Part shown: positions 1 through 8,131 of the stretch, piece after piece
Layout: each line of letters begins with the position of its first letter
Position numbering within the stretch: position 1 is the stretch's first letter
Assembly: GCF_029504395.1 (NCBI RefSeq)
Contig: NZ_JAQFIF010000009.1
Span: 1-64,000 of the forward strand
Reading direction: 5' to 3'
DNA: 64,000 nucleotides
DNA from: Arthrobacter sp. ES3-54
GTDB lineage: Bacteria > Actinomycetota > Actinomycetes > Actinomycetales > Micrococcaceae
The notes under the pieces: generated by a model
The model's input: only the letters and a program-made list of their open reading frames with translations
Told to the model about the DNA's origin: nothing
The model's database searches: none
Translations under genes and position numbers: made by a program

Positions 1-90
1 CCAGACCACTGGGTTGATAGGCCGGATGTGGAAGCGAGGACTAACGACTCGTGAAGCTGACCGGTACTAATAGGCCGATAACTTACACCA
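1..90 (+). rRNA. rrl: 23S ribosomal RNA, 3' end (partial)
   Basis: The window opens inside a 23S rRNA gene. The closing segment GGTACTAATAGGCCGATAAC is the conserved actinobacterial 23S 3' end, and a 5S gene follows about 230 bp later. The exact 3' end (about 88-92) is estimated from the family. Confidence 0.93.
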
Positions 91-319
91 CACACCACCC
101 CGCAAACCCATTCAAAAGGGGTTTGCACCCAGGGGTGGTACAAAGAAACAAGACTGCTTGCGTCCACTATGTGGTTCCCAACCAACAAACCCGTTGCTTG
201 AGAACCGACAACTACATAACAACACCACACCTGCGGACCCAGTCCGCAGCGAACATGTTGTAACCACCGGATTTCCCACCCCCACGCCCCCTTAGGCGCC
301 GGCGGGTGCGGACACAGGG
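91..319 (+). other. 23S-5S internal transcribed spacer
   Basis: This spacer is clearly poorer in GC than the flanking coding DNA. It contains no tRNA and no credible ORF, and should hold the processing signals of the rRNA precursor. Confidence 0.7.
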
Positions 320-437
320 TTACGGCGGTCATAGCGTGGGGGAAACGCCCGGTCCCATCCCGAACCCGGAAGCTAAGACCCACAGCGCCGATGGTACTGC
401 ACCCGGGAGGGTGTGGGAGAGTAGGTCACCGCCGGAA
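320..437 (+). rRNA. rrf: 5S ribosomal RNA
   Basis: About 118 nt running from GTTACGGCGGTCATAGCGTG to the matching 3' strand GTCACCGCCGGAAC, which pairs with the 5' end (ggcggt with accgcc). The internal CCCGGTCCCATCCCGAACCC is the universal 5S signature. It is co-transcribed with the 23S gene. The ends are accurate to a few bases. Confidence 0.95.
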
Positions 438-451
438 CACCATTCACGGTC

Positions 452-481
452 GAGGACCCCCAACCAAGGTTGGGGGTCCTC
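452..481 (+). terminator. rRNA operon terminator
   Basis: A perfect 14-bp stem (452-465 with 468-481, GAGGACCCCCAACC and its complement) with a 2-nt loop lies 15 nt after the 5S gene. There is no U-tract, as is common in actinobacteria. Confidence 0.85.
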
Positions 482-690
482 CCGCATTTAACCCCCACAA
501 CACAAAACCCAGCCAGGCCCCTGGAACGCCGGCGGCGCTGGCTACACCATCGGCCAGGCGCCACACCTCCCGCACGCACCTTTCGGAGGCGGGCTCTCCA
601 CCGCGGAAGCCGGCACGGCAACCCAAGCGGGCGCCGCCGTCGGACACCCCATACCCGAGGGAGCGTCGCCGCGGGAACTTCTCAACTGCG

Positions 691-745
691 GGTCATCGGA
701 AGAACACTATTCAGGTCGAGGACCCCCAACCACGTTGGGGTCCTC
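691..745 (+). repeat. degenerate second copy of the 5S 3' flank and terminator
   Basis: The segment GGTCATCGGAAGAAC...TCGAGGACCCCCAAC repeats the end of the 5S gene plus its terminator (423-481) with small indels. It ends in a second hairpin (718-730 with 734-745, one C bulged). It looks like the remnant of a second 5S/terminator unit. Confidence 0.65.
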
Positions 746-891
746 CGCAGCAGACCCCCAAACAGGGTCTCGGCCACCGGCGCCGCTGGGCCGACCGCCG
801 GCCGCTAAGAGAAGTGGTGCAGGAGGTTGTGAGACATCCCACCGCGGGCCCTATTGATGTGATGCCGTTAGCCGGTGGCGGGTTGCTCGCC

Positions 892-897
892 TAGAAT
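892..897 (+). promoter_or_regulatory. candidate -10 box for the repeat-rich protein gene
   Basis: TAGAAT fits the actinobacterial TAnnnT -10 consensus. The -35 (TTAGCC at 868-873, 18-bp spacing) is weak. Confidence 0.35.
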
Positions 898-1011
898 TGG
901 GGGAGATGTACGGACTTCGAAGCGCTTGATTTCGGGTTGCGTAGGAAACGAAACACGGAACAGAGCGGCTGCGATTGCGCCAGTGGTCAGCTCGCAACAG
1001 GAGGATTCAGC

Positions 1012-3075
1012 ATGGCTGAGCACAATGATGGCAACCGCGGTGGCAAGGCCCGCGACAACTCTGGCGGACGCAGTTCCGGTGGAGCCCCTTTCCGCGGCAC
1101 GAGCAACTCGGGCGGCGATCCTCGCGGGTTCCGTTCCAGGGAAGACCGTGACCGTAAGCCGTATGGTGATCGTGCTCCGCGTGAAGGCGGGGATCAGCGT
1201 GGATTCGGCGGTGGCGAGCGTAAGCCGTACAGCGGCGGTGGCGCCGGCGGCGAGCGTAAGCCTTATGGTGATCGCGCTCCGCGTGAAGGTGGCGGCCAGC
1301 GCAGCTTCGGTGGCGATAGCCGCCCCTCCTATGGCGACCGTAAGCCGTACAGCGGTGGCGGCGAGCGTAAGCCGTACAGCGGCGGTGGCGCCGGCGGCGA
1401 GCGTAAGCCGTATGGTGATCGTGCCCCCCGTGAAGGTGGCGGCCAGCGTAGCTTCGGTGGCGATAGCCGCCCCTCCTATGGTGACCGTAAGCCGTACAGC
1501 GGTGGCGGCGAGCGTAAGCCGTATGGTGACCGTGCTCCGCGTGAAGGTGGCGGCCAGCGCAGCTTCGGTGGCGATAGCCGCCCCTCCTATGGCGATCGCA
1601 AGCCGTACAGCGGCGGTGGCGATCGTGACCGTAAGCCGTATGGTGACCGTGCCCCGCGTGAAGGTGGCGGCCAGCGCAGCTTCGGTGGCGACCGTGACCG
1701 CAAGCCGTACAGCGGCGGCGACAGCCGCCCGTCCTATGGTGACCGTAAGCCGTATGGTGATCGTGCTCCGCGTGAAGGCGGGGGACAGCGCAGCTTCGGC
1801 GGTGGCGACCGTGACCGTAAGCCCTATTCCGGCGGCGAGAACCGCAAGCCGTTCGGCAACCGCGAGGACCGTCCGGCACGGAGCTTTGACCGTGGCGACT
1901 CAGGCCCGCGCCAGTACGGGCGGGACCGCCCGGAGGACCGTCCGGTGCGTGTGCCCAATGCCCGCGATCTCCGGAGCGCCAACCGTCCGGACCGGGAGCG
2001 CTCACCCCAGATCGACGAGGACGTCACGGGCAAGGAACTTGACCGCGCCACCCAGCACCAGATCAAGACCCTCGAAGGCACCAGCGCCGAATGGGTGGCC
2101 CGCCACCTCGTCATGGCGGGACGGCTTCTGGACGAAGAACCTGAGCTTGCCTTCCAGCACGCCCTGGCAGCCAGCCGCCGCGGCGGACGCCTTGCATCCG
2201 TCCGCGAAGCTGTCGGCCTGACGGCCTATGCGGCCGGCCACTATGGTGAAGCCCTCCGGGAATTCCGCACCTACCGCCGGATCAGCGGCTCCAACATGCA
2301 CCTGCCGGTCATGGCCGACTGCGAGCGGGGCCTGGGCCGCCCGGACCGTGCCCTGGACATGGCCCGGTCCGACGAAGCCAAGGATCTCGACGCCCCCGGC
2401 AAGGTGGAGCTGGCTATCGTGGCCGCCGGTGCCCGCACCGACCTCGGGCAGCTCGACGCCGCGGTTTCCGAGTTGGAAATCCCGCAGCTGGACATCAACC
2501 GCGCCTTTTCCTACAGCCCGCGGTTGTTCCGCGCCTACGCCGACGCGCTGACGGCAGCCGGCCGCGCCGCCGAAGCCGACAAGTGGCAACGGCAGGCCAT
2601 CGTGGCCGAAAACGCGCTGGGTCTCGGGGAGGATGAGGAACCCGACATCATTGACCTCGGCTGGGATGAGGAGGAAGAGGCCCGCGAGGAGGAGCGGCAG
2701 CGGCGCCTCCGTGCGCAGGAGAACGCCGACATGCACGCCGGAACCGAAGAGCGCGCCCCGCGTGCCGCCAGTGCTGCCGCCGCGGCAGAAGCCGCCGGCA
2801 CCGCAGACGCAGCGACCGGCCTGAACCCGACCGACGACAACGCGATCGACGAGAATGCCATCGATGACAGCGCCGACGACGCCGAAGCTGACTACTTCGA
2901 GTCCGACGACGCCGAGTCGGACCAGGATTCGGTGGAGGCCGACGTGCTCGATGACGCCGATGGTGAAGCGGACGCTGAAGCTGACGCTGAAGCCGATGGA
3001 GAAGCCGACGTTGCAGCGGAGCAGGAACTCATTGACGACTCAGAGCCTGCCCAGCGTGAACGTGTGGAGGACTAG
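1012..3075 (+). CDS. low-complexity R/G/Y repeat protein with TPR-like C-terminal half
   Basis: 687 residues; function unknown. Residues about 1-300 are disordered and built from six copies of the core RKPYGDRAPREGG alternating with QRSFGGDSRPSYGD and RKPYSGGG, that is Arg, Gly, Tyr and Lys rich. Residues about 340-540 look like an alpha-helical TPR-type domain, and residues about 545-687 are very acidic (Asp/Glu/Ala). The start MAEHND was chosen because AGGAGG lies 7 nt upstream; a longer start at 937 has none. The C-terminal half and position upstream of the HAD gene correspond to M. tuberculosis Rv1691. The repeats use CGT and GGT codons heavily, suggesting strong expression. The basic, aromatic, RGG-like region suggests RNA or ribosome association or condensate formation, which is inference. 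Confidence 0.85.
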   Translation: MAEHNDGNRGGKARDNSGGRSSGGAPFRGTSNSGGDPRGFRSREDRDRKPYGDRAPREGGDQRGFGGGERKPYSGGGAGGERKPYGDRAPREGGGQRSFGGDSRPSYGDRKPYSGGGERKPYSGGGAGGERKPYGDRAPREGGGQRSFGGDSRPSYGDRKPYSGGGERKPYGDRAPREGGGQRSFGGDSRPSYGDRKPYSGGGDRDRKPYGDRAPREGGGQRSFGGDRDRKPYSGGDSRPSYGDRKPYGDRAPREGGGQRSFGGGDRDRKPYSGGENRKPFGNREDRPARSFDRGDSGPRQYGRDRPEDRPVRVPNARDLRSANRPDRERSPQIDEDVTGKELDRATQHQIKTLEGTSAEWVARHLVMAGRLLDEEPELAFQHALAASRRGGRLASVREAVGLTAYAAGHYGEALREFRTYRRISGSNMHLPVMADCERGLGRPDRALDMARSDEAKDLDAPGKVELAIVAAGARTDLGQLDAAVSELEIPQLDINRAFSYSPRLFRAYADALTAAGRAAEADKWQRQAIVAENALGLGEDEEPDIIDLGWDEEEEAREEERQRRLRAQENADMHAGTEERAPRAASAAAAAEAAGTADAATGLNPTDDNAIDENAIDDSADDAEADYFESDDAESDQDSVEADVLDDADGEADAEADAEADGEADVAAEQELIDDSEPAQRERVED
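1150..1850 (+). repeat. in-frame tandem repeat tract encoding the R/G/Y-rich region
   Basis: Six units of variable length (roughly 90-150 bp) share CGTAAGCCGTATGGTGA and CCGCGTGAAGG blocks. The copies are nearly identical at the DNA level, so copy number probably varies between strains. Confidence 0.85.
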
Positions 3076-3079
3076 CCGC

Positions 3080-4069
3080 ATGACGGATACCGCCCTGATC
3101 TCCCCCTTTGATGCCCTGCTCTCCGACCTCGACGGCGTTGTCTACGCCGGCCCCCATGCCATCCCCGGGGCCGTCGAGTCGTTGCGCCGGCTGGCCGGCG
3201 TCGGCGTCGGGCTGGGCTACGTCACCAACAACGCATCCCGTTCCCCGGCGCAGGTAGCGCAGCACCTGCGCGATCTCGGCGCCCCCGCCGAGGACCACCA
3301 GGTGGTGAGTTCCTCGCAGGCGGCGGCAGCGCTGCTCGCCTCGCTGCTGCCGGCCGGGGCACACGTGCTAATCACGGGCAGTGCCGCGCTGGCCCAGGAA
3401 ATTGAGCTGGTTGGCCTGGTTCCCGTCCGCGGCGCGCAGGATGACCCCGTCGCCGTCGTGCAGGGCTTTAGCCCGGACATTGGGTGGAAGGACCTCGCCG
3501 AGGCGTCGTACGTCGTCGCCGGCGGTGCCCTCTGGGTGGCGACCAACACGGACTGGTCCATTCCCCAGGCGCGCGGCATTGCCCCCGGTAACGGGACGCT
3601 GGTGGCGGCCGTGGCGGCAGCGACCGGCAAGAGCCCAATCGTGGCGGGCAAACCAGAGGCGCCGCTGTTCCACACCGCCGCCAAGCGGCTGGCCGCGGAC
3701 CGGCCGCTGGTGGTCGGTGACCGGCTGGACACCGATATCCTGGGCGGCAACAACGCCGGCTTCGCCACGGTGGCGGTGCTGACCGGAGTGGACACCAGGG
3801 AATCGATCCTCGCCGCAAAGTCGATGGAACGCCCCGATTTCCTCATCAATGACCTGACCGGCCTGTACGCGCCGTACCCTGACGTGGAGCACGACGCCGG
3901 GCGGTTCAGCAGTGGCGCGGCCTCGGCGATCGTACGGGGGCAGTCCGTCCACATCAGCGGAGACCCCGCCGACCTCGATTCATGGCGTGCCGCCTGTTCG
4001 GCCTGGTGGGCCGCGAACCCCGAGACGACCAGCGCCCTGGCTCCGGTCCTCGAGTGGCTCGATCACTAG
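3080..4069 (+). CDS. HAD-superfamily IIA hydrolase (NagD/phosphoglycolate phosphatase-like)
   Basis: 329 residues. It hydrolyses a small phosphorylated metabolite in the cytoplasm; the substrate cannot be told from sequence. Motif I is LLSDLDGVVYAG with nucleophile D16 and acid D18. The substrate-gripping YVTNNASRS lies near residue 55 and motif IV is VVGDRLDTDILGGNNAG. The type IIA cap lies between motifs II and III, and the length is normal. The ATG starts 4 nt after the previous stop, so the two genes are probably co-transcribed. An Rv1692-type gene occupies the same place in mycobacteria. Confidence 0.9.
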   Translation: MTDTALISPFDALLSDLDGVVYAGPHAIPGAVESLRRLAGVGVGLGYVTNNASRSPAQVAQHLRDLGAPAEDHQVVSSSQAAAALLASLLPAGAHVLITGSAALAQEIELVGLVPVRGAQDDPVAVVQGFSPDIGWKDLAEASYVVAGGALWVATNTDWSIPQARGIAPGNGTLVAAVAAATGKSPIVAGKPEAPLFHTAAKRLAADRPLVVGDRLDTDILGGNNAGFATVAVLTGVDTRESILAAKSMERPDFLINDLTGLYAPYPDVEHDAGRFSSGAASAIVRGQSVHISGDPADLDSWRAACSAWWAANPETTSALAPVLEWLDH

Positions 4070-4072
4070 GCT
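4067..4072 (+). promoter_or_regulatory. candidate -10 box for a leaderless start at 4079
   Basis: TAGGCT overlaps the stop codon of the HAD gene and ends 6 nt before the next ATG, which lacks a well-spaced ribosome binding site. That geometry suits a leaderless transcript. Confidence 0.35.
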
Positions 4073-4078
4073 GGAGAC

Positions 4079-4435
4079 ATGACCGAGCTTAACCAGCTGC
4101 CAGACTCTGCGCTGAACCAGGCCCCAAGCCAGCTGCCAGCTGAGGCGGAGGCGCCGAGCCTCGCGGCCGACATCGCCTGGCCTGACCTGCCGTCGCAGCA
4201 GCGCTCGGCGGAACCCTCCGGGCGCGCGGCACACGGCCAGCAGGCACTCGTCCAGGACCCCGCCGTCAGCGCTGTGCTGGACCGCCTCGCGGCCCTGCGG
4301 CAAACGCCCGTGTCCGAGCACGGGGAAGTCTATGCAGGCATGCACGACGCCCTGCTGGAGGCCCTGAACGAGGACGTGGCCGGCCCCGCCGGCGTGGCGC
4401 GCCGGATCCATGCTGCGGGGGACGGGGGATCGTGA
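4079..4435 (+). CDS. hypothetical protein between HAD hydrolase and tlyA
   Basis: 118 residues, acidic and Ala-rich, with no domain I recognise. The N-terminal half (about 1-55) looks disordered (Gln, Pro, Glu, Ala) and the C-terminal half helical. There is no signal peptide. It ends in a GTGA overlap with tlyA, and a small Rv1693-type protein sits at this place in mycobacteria, so it is a real conserved gene. Its linkage to an rRNA methyltransferase hints at a translation-related role, but nothing in the sequence proves it. Confidence 0.75.
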   Translation: MTELNQLPDSALNQAPSQLPAEAEAPSLAADIAWPDLPSQQRSAEPSGRAAHGQQALVQDPAVSAVLDRLAALRQTPVSEHGEVYAGMHDALLEALNEDVAGPAGVARRIHAAGDGGS

Positions 4436-5244
4436 GCCGGCTTGACCAGGCGCTCGTCAGCCGCGGGCTCGCGAGGTCCCGGACGCATGCCGCCCGGCTG
4501 ATTTCCGAAGGCAAGGTCAGCTCCGGCGACGAGGTCCTCGCCAAGGCATCCCTGCAAATCCCGGATGACGCCCCGCTGGACGTCACGGCCTCTGCCGAGG
4601 ACGGCTACGTCAGCCGTGCCGGGCACAAGCTGGCCGGCGCGCTGGATGCCTTTCCCGCCGTCGACGTCGCGGGCAAGCGGTGTCTCGACGCCGGTGCCTC
4701 GACCGGAGGGTTCACGGACGTGCTGCTGCGGCGCGGAGCCGCCCACGTGGTGGCTGTGGACGTTGGGCACGGCCAACTGGTGCCGGAAATCCGGAACGAC
4801 GCCCGCGTTGCCGTGCACGAAGGCCTCAACGTCCGGTACATGACGCCCGGGGAAATCGGCGGGATGGCTGCGTTGACGGTGGCGGACCTGTCCTTCATCT
4901 CGCTGACCCTTGTGGTGGCGCCACTCAGGGCCTGTACCGAGCCCGGCGGCGACCTCGTCCTCATGGTCAAACCACAATTCGAGATCGGCAAGGACCGGCT
5001 GGGCCGCACCGGCGTGGTCACCTCGGAACGGGAACGCCGGCTGGCCGTGGGCAAAGTGGCAGCTGCCGCCGCGGACGCGGGGCTCGAACTGAAGGGGCTC
5101 GCCCAGAGTCCGCTGCCGGGCCAGGACGGCAATGTCGAATACTTCCTGTGGATAAAACGCGCGATGTCGGAAGTCCCGCCTAAGATCGAGGAGCGGGACG
5201 CAGCCGTTGCTGCGTTGCTCGGAACAATCTGGCCGAACCACTAG
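4432..5244 (+). CDS. tlyA: TlyA family rRNA (cytidine-2'-O)-methyltransferase
   Basis: 270 residues. TlyA 2'-O-methylates cytidines of 16S and 23S rRNA, and its loss gives capreomycin resistance in mycobacteria. Residues 1-60 form an S4 RNA-binding domain (RLDQALVSRGLARSRTHA). The rest is an FtsJ/RrmJ-like SAM fold with motif LDAGASTGGF (85-94), VADLSFISLT and VKPQFEIGKD. K66 in the GHKL segment fits the first residue of the K-D-K-E tetrad. The GTG start overlaps the previous stop (GTGA). Confidence 0.93.
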   Translation: MSRLDQALVSRGLARSRTHAARLISEGKVSSGDEVLAKASLQIPDDAPLDVTASAEDGYVSRAGHKLAGALDAFPAVDVAGKRCLDAGASTGGFTDVLLRRGAAHVVAVDVGHGQLVPEIRNDARVAVHEGLNVRYMTPGEIGGMAALTVADLSFISLTLVVAPLRACTEPGGDLVLMVKPQFEIGKDRLGRTGVVTSERERRLAVGKVAAAAADAGLELKGLAQSPLPGQDGNVEYFLWIKRAMSEVPPKIEERDAAVAALLGTIWPNH

Positions 5245-5266
5245 TACCACCAGAAGGCGGAACCCG

Positions 5267-6292
5267 ATGAGCAGGCGTGTCCTCATCCTTGCCCACACAG
5301 GGCGCGAGGAATCCCTCAAGGCTGCCTGGGAAGCGTGTGCCCTGCTGCATGAATTCGGGCTGGTCCCTGTGCTGCAGGAGAACGAGCTCGGCGACATGGT
5401 CCGCTTCTTCGGCCGGCTCGACCACCCCGTCGAGGTCCTCCACGACCACGTGAAGCTGCCAGAGGTAGAACTCGTCATGGTGCTGGGCGGAGACGGCACC
5501 ATCCTCCGCGCTGCCGAGCTGGTCCGCGAAGTCGACGTGCCGCTGCTCGGGGTCAATCTCGGCCACGTGGGGTTCCTGGCCGAGAGCGAGCGGGCCGACC
5601 TCGCCCAGACCGTCGAGTGGATCGCCAGCCGTGACTACACGGTGGAAGAGCGCATGACGATCGACGTCCAGGTCTGGGTCCGCGGACAGAAGATCTGGCA
5701 CACGTGGGCCCTGAACGAGGCCGCGATCGAGAAAGGCAACCGGGAACGGATGCTGGAGGTGGTCACGGAAGTCGACGAACGCCCCCTGACCTCATTCGGT
5801 TGCGACGGCGTGGTCCTGGCCACGCCCACCGGCTCCACGGCCTACGCGTTTTCCGCCGGCGGTCCTGTGGTCTGGCCCGAGGTCGAGGCCCTCCTGATCG
5901 TGCCGATCAGTGCCCATGCCCTCTTCGCAAAGCCGCTCGTGGTCTCGCCCCGGTCCAGGCTCGCGGTCGAGATCCTGAACCGGACCGACGCCCAGGGCGT
6001 CCTCTGGTGCGACGGCCGCCGCTCGGTGGATCTGCCGCCCGGCGCGCGCGTCGAAGTGACCCGCTCCGCGACGCCCGTGCGGCTGGCCAGGCTGCGCCAG
6101 ACCCCCTTCTCCGGCAGGCTGGTGCGCAAGTTCGAACTCCCAATCCAGGGCTGGCGCGGCCCCATGCCGCAGGCCGGGGCAATCCACACCGGACCCATCC
6201 CGATCATCCGCACGCCCCGTCCCATGCCGCCGCTGCCCTCGCCGCACCACTCGGAACCCGGTGACGCCCCAGATCCCTCGACTGCGAAGTGA
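5267..6292 (+). CDS. nadK: NAD kinase
   Basis: 341 residues. It phosphorylates NAD to NADP with ATP or polyphosphate. The signature GGDGT is at 74-78. LGVNLGHVGFL, the NE motif (ALNEAAIEKG) and the glycine-rich TPTGSTAYAFSAGGP segment are all present. The ATG at 5267 begins MSRRVLILAH, the typical N-terminus, with AAGGCGG upstream; earlier in-frame starts lie inside tlyA. A Pro-rich tail of about 35 residues extends beyond the family core. It lies in the conserved tlyA-nadK-recN order. Confidence 0.95.
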   Translation: MSRRVLILAHTGREESLKAAWEACALLHEFGLVPVLQENELGDMVRFFGRLDHPVEVLHDHVKLPEVELVMVLGGDGTILRAAELVREVDVPLLGVNLGHVGFLAESERADLAQTVEWIASRDYTVEERMTIDVQVWVRGQKIWHTWALNEAAIEKGNRERMLEVVTEVDERPLTSFGCDGVVLATPTGSTAYAFSAGGPVVWPEVEALLIVPISAHALFAKPLVVSPRSRLAVEILNRTDAQGVLWCDGRRSVDLPPGARVEVTRSATPVRLARLRQTPFSGRLVRKFELPIQGWRGPMPQAGAIHTGPIPIIRTPRPMPPLPSPHHSEPGDAPDPSTAK

Positions 6293-6295
6293 ACC

Positions 6296-8032
6296 ATGCT
6301 TGAAGAACTGCGTATCCGCGACCTCGGCGTCATCACCGACGCCACCCTGCCGCTGGGCCCGGGCCTCAGCGTGGTGACCGGTGAAACCGGTGCCGGCAAG
6401 ACCATGGTGGTCACCGCCGTCGGACTGCTCCTCGGTGCCAGGTCCGACGCCGGCGCCGTCCGCAGCGGTGCGAAGAGCGCCTCCGCGGAGGCCGTGCTGA
6501 AGCTCGACGCCGGGCACGCCGCCGTCGCGCGGTCCCGCGAGGCCGGGGCGGAGGTTGAGGAGTTCGACGGCGGCGTGGAACTGCTGCTTGCCCGCAGCGT
6601 CGGTGCCGACGGCCGCAGCCGTGCGTACCTGGGCGGACGCGCCGCGCCGGTCGGCGTGCTGGCCGAAATCGGCGAAACCCTCGTGGTGGTGCACGGGCAA
6701 TCGGACCAGATCCGGCTCAAGAGCCCGGTGGCGCAGCGCGGCGCCCTGGACAAATTCGCCGGCGAGAGCTTTGCGGGCACGCTTGCCGCCTATCAGGACC
6801 TCTATGCCCACTGGCATGCCAGCCAGGGTGAGCTGGACGCTTTGCGCAGTGCCGCCCGCGAACGCCTCCGCGAGGCCGAGTCGCTGCAGGCTGCCCTGAC
6901 CGAGATCGACGCCGTGGACCCGCAGCCGGGGGAGGACGACGCCCTCAAGGCCGAGGCCGTGAAGCTGGCCAACGTCGAGGAACTGCGGATCGCCGCCAGC
7001 ACAGCCCACCAGGCGCTCATCGCCGAGGACTTCGGCGAAGATGCCGACGCCACCACCCTGGTGGATGCCGCCAAGCGCACCTTGGAGCACGTGGCCGAAC
7101 ACGACGAGGAGCTGGGCTCAGCCGCGGCGCGCCTGGCCGAGGTCGGCTTCCTGCTCAACGACATCGCCGCGGAGCTCGCCAGCTACCAGGCCGCCCTGGA
7201 CACGGAGGGCCCGGAGCGGCTCGCCGAGATCGAGGACCGCCGGGCGGCGCTGGCCAAGCTGGTCCGCAAGTACGCGCCGAGCATCGACGAGGTGCTGGTC
7301 TGGGCCGAGGCCGCCCGGGCCCGGCACGAGGAACTGCAGGACGACTCCACCCGGATCGAATCGCTGGACGCCGAGGTGGCCCGGGCCGAAGCCGAGCTCC
7401 GGAAGAAGGCCGCCACGATCAGCAAGGCGCGCACGAAGGCCGCCAAGGACCTCTCCGCGCGGGTCAGCGCCGAGCTGACCGCGCTGGCCATGGCCGATGC
7501 CACCCTGGTCATCAACGTGGAGCCCGCAGCCCAGCTGGGGCCGTTCGGGGCCGATGAGATCTCGTTCCTGCTGCAGCCGCACTCCGGCGCGCCGGCCCGG
7601 CCGCTGGGCAAGGGCGCCTCGGGCGGTGAACTCTCCCGGGTGATGCTCGCCATCGAGGTGGTGCTGGCCGCCGTCGATCCCGTCCCGACGTTCGTTTTCG
7701 ACGAGGTCGACGCCGGCGTGGGCGGCCGTGCCGCCGTCGAGATCGGGCGCCGGCTGGCGATGCTGGCCCAGCACGTTCAGGTCCTCGTGGTGACCCACCT
7801 GCCGCAGGTGGCCGCGTTCGCGAACCAGCACATCAGGGTCACCAAGACCTCCGTGCGGGGCGCCGACGGCGCTACCGCCACGGGCTTCACTTCCAGCGAC
7901 GTGCAGCTGCTGGACGAGTCAGAGCGCGTCCGCGAGCTGGCCCGCATGCTGGCGGGCCAGGAGGACTCCGAATCAGCCCAGGCGCACGCACAGGAGCTGC
8001 TGGACGACGCCAAACTGCTGCCGCAAATCTGA
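6296..8032 (+). CDS. recN: DNA repair protein RecN
   Basis: 578 residues, an SMC-like ATPase acting in double-strand break repair. Walker A is GETGAGKT (29-36). A long coiled coil spans about 150-370. The ABC signature GKGASGGELSRVMLA and Walker B TFVFDEVDAGVGG follow, then the D-loop and H-loop (VVTHLPQVAAF). The start lies 3 nt after the nadK stop, and no SOS box is visible directly upstream, so any SOS control would come from an upstream promoter. In mycobacteria and corynebacteria two division genes follow recN; here pyrG follows directly. Confidence 0.95.
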   Translation: MLEELRIRDLGVITDATLPLGPGLSVVTGETGAGKTMVVTAVGLLLGARSDAGAVRSGAKSASAEAVLKLDAGHAAVARSREAGAEVEEFDGGVELLLARSVGADGRSRAYLGGRAAPVGVLAEIGETLVVVHGQSDQIRLKSPVAQRGALDKFAGESFAGTLAAYQDLYAHWHASQGELDALRSAARERLREAESLQAALTEIDAVDPQPGEDDALKAEAVKLANVEELRIAASTAHQALIAEDFGEDADATTLVDAAKRTLEHVAEHDEELGSAAARLAEVGFLLNDIAAELASYQAALDTEGPERLAEIEDRRAALAKLVRKYAPSIDEVLVWAEAARARHEELQDDSTRIESLDAEVARAEAELRKKAATISKARTKAAKDLSARVSAELTALAMADATLVINVEPAAQLGPFGADEISFLLQPHSGAPARPLGKGASGGELSRVMLAIEVVLAAVDPVPTFVFDEVDAGVGGRAAVEIGRRLAMLAQHVQVLVVTHLPQVAAFANQHIRVTKTSVRGADGATATGFTSSDVQLLDESERVRELARMLAGQEDSESAQAHAQELLDDAKLLPQI

Positions 8033-8131
8033 GCGGCCCGGCGGGAACGTCCGCAAGGATTCCCGCAGGACCGCTGCTAGGACAACAATCACATCGGGAT
8101 CCCGCCAAAGAGCCCGTGGAAGGCCGAATTG

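Larger units (their letters stand above)
482..1011 (+). other. intergenic region between rRNA operon and downstream gene
   Basis: No credible gene lies here. Besides the degenerate 5S flank at 691-745, the segment has a -10-like TAGAAT at 892-897, which would give an mRNA leader of about 110 nt before the next start. The earlier part (about 490-690) is GC-rich and featureless to me. Confidence 0.5.

Noticed and set aside
91..319. tRNA or small ORF in the 23S-5S spacer
   Set aside because: No cloverleaf can be drawn; the open frame there covers transcribed rRNA spacer.
1007..2005. Long open frame opposite the repeat-rich protein, full of His, Arg and Gly
   Set aside because: It is the antisense reading of a repetitive GC-rich gene, with no ribosome site or domain.
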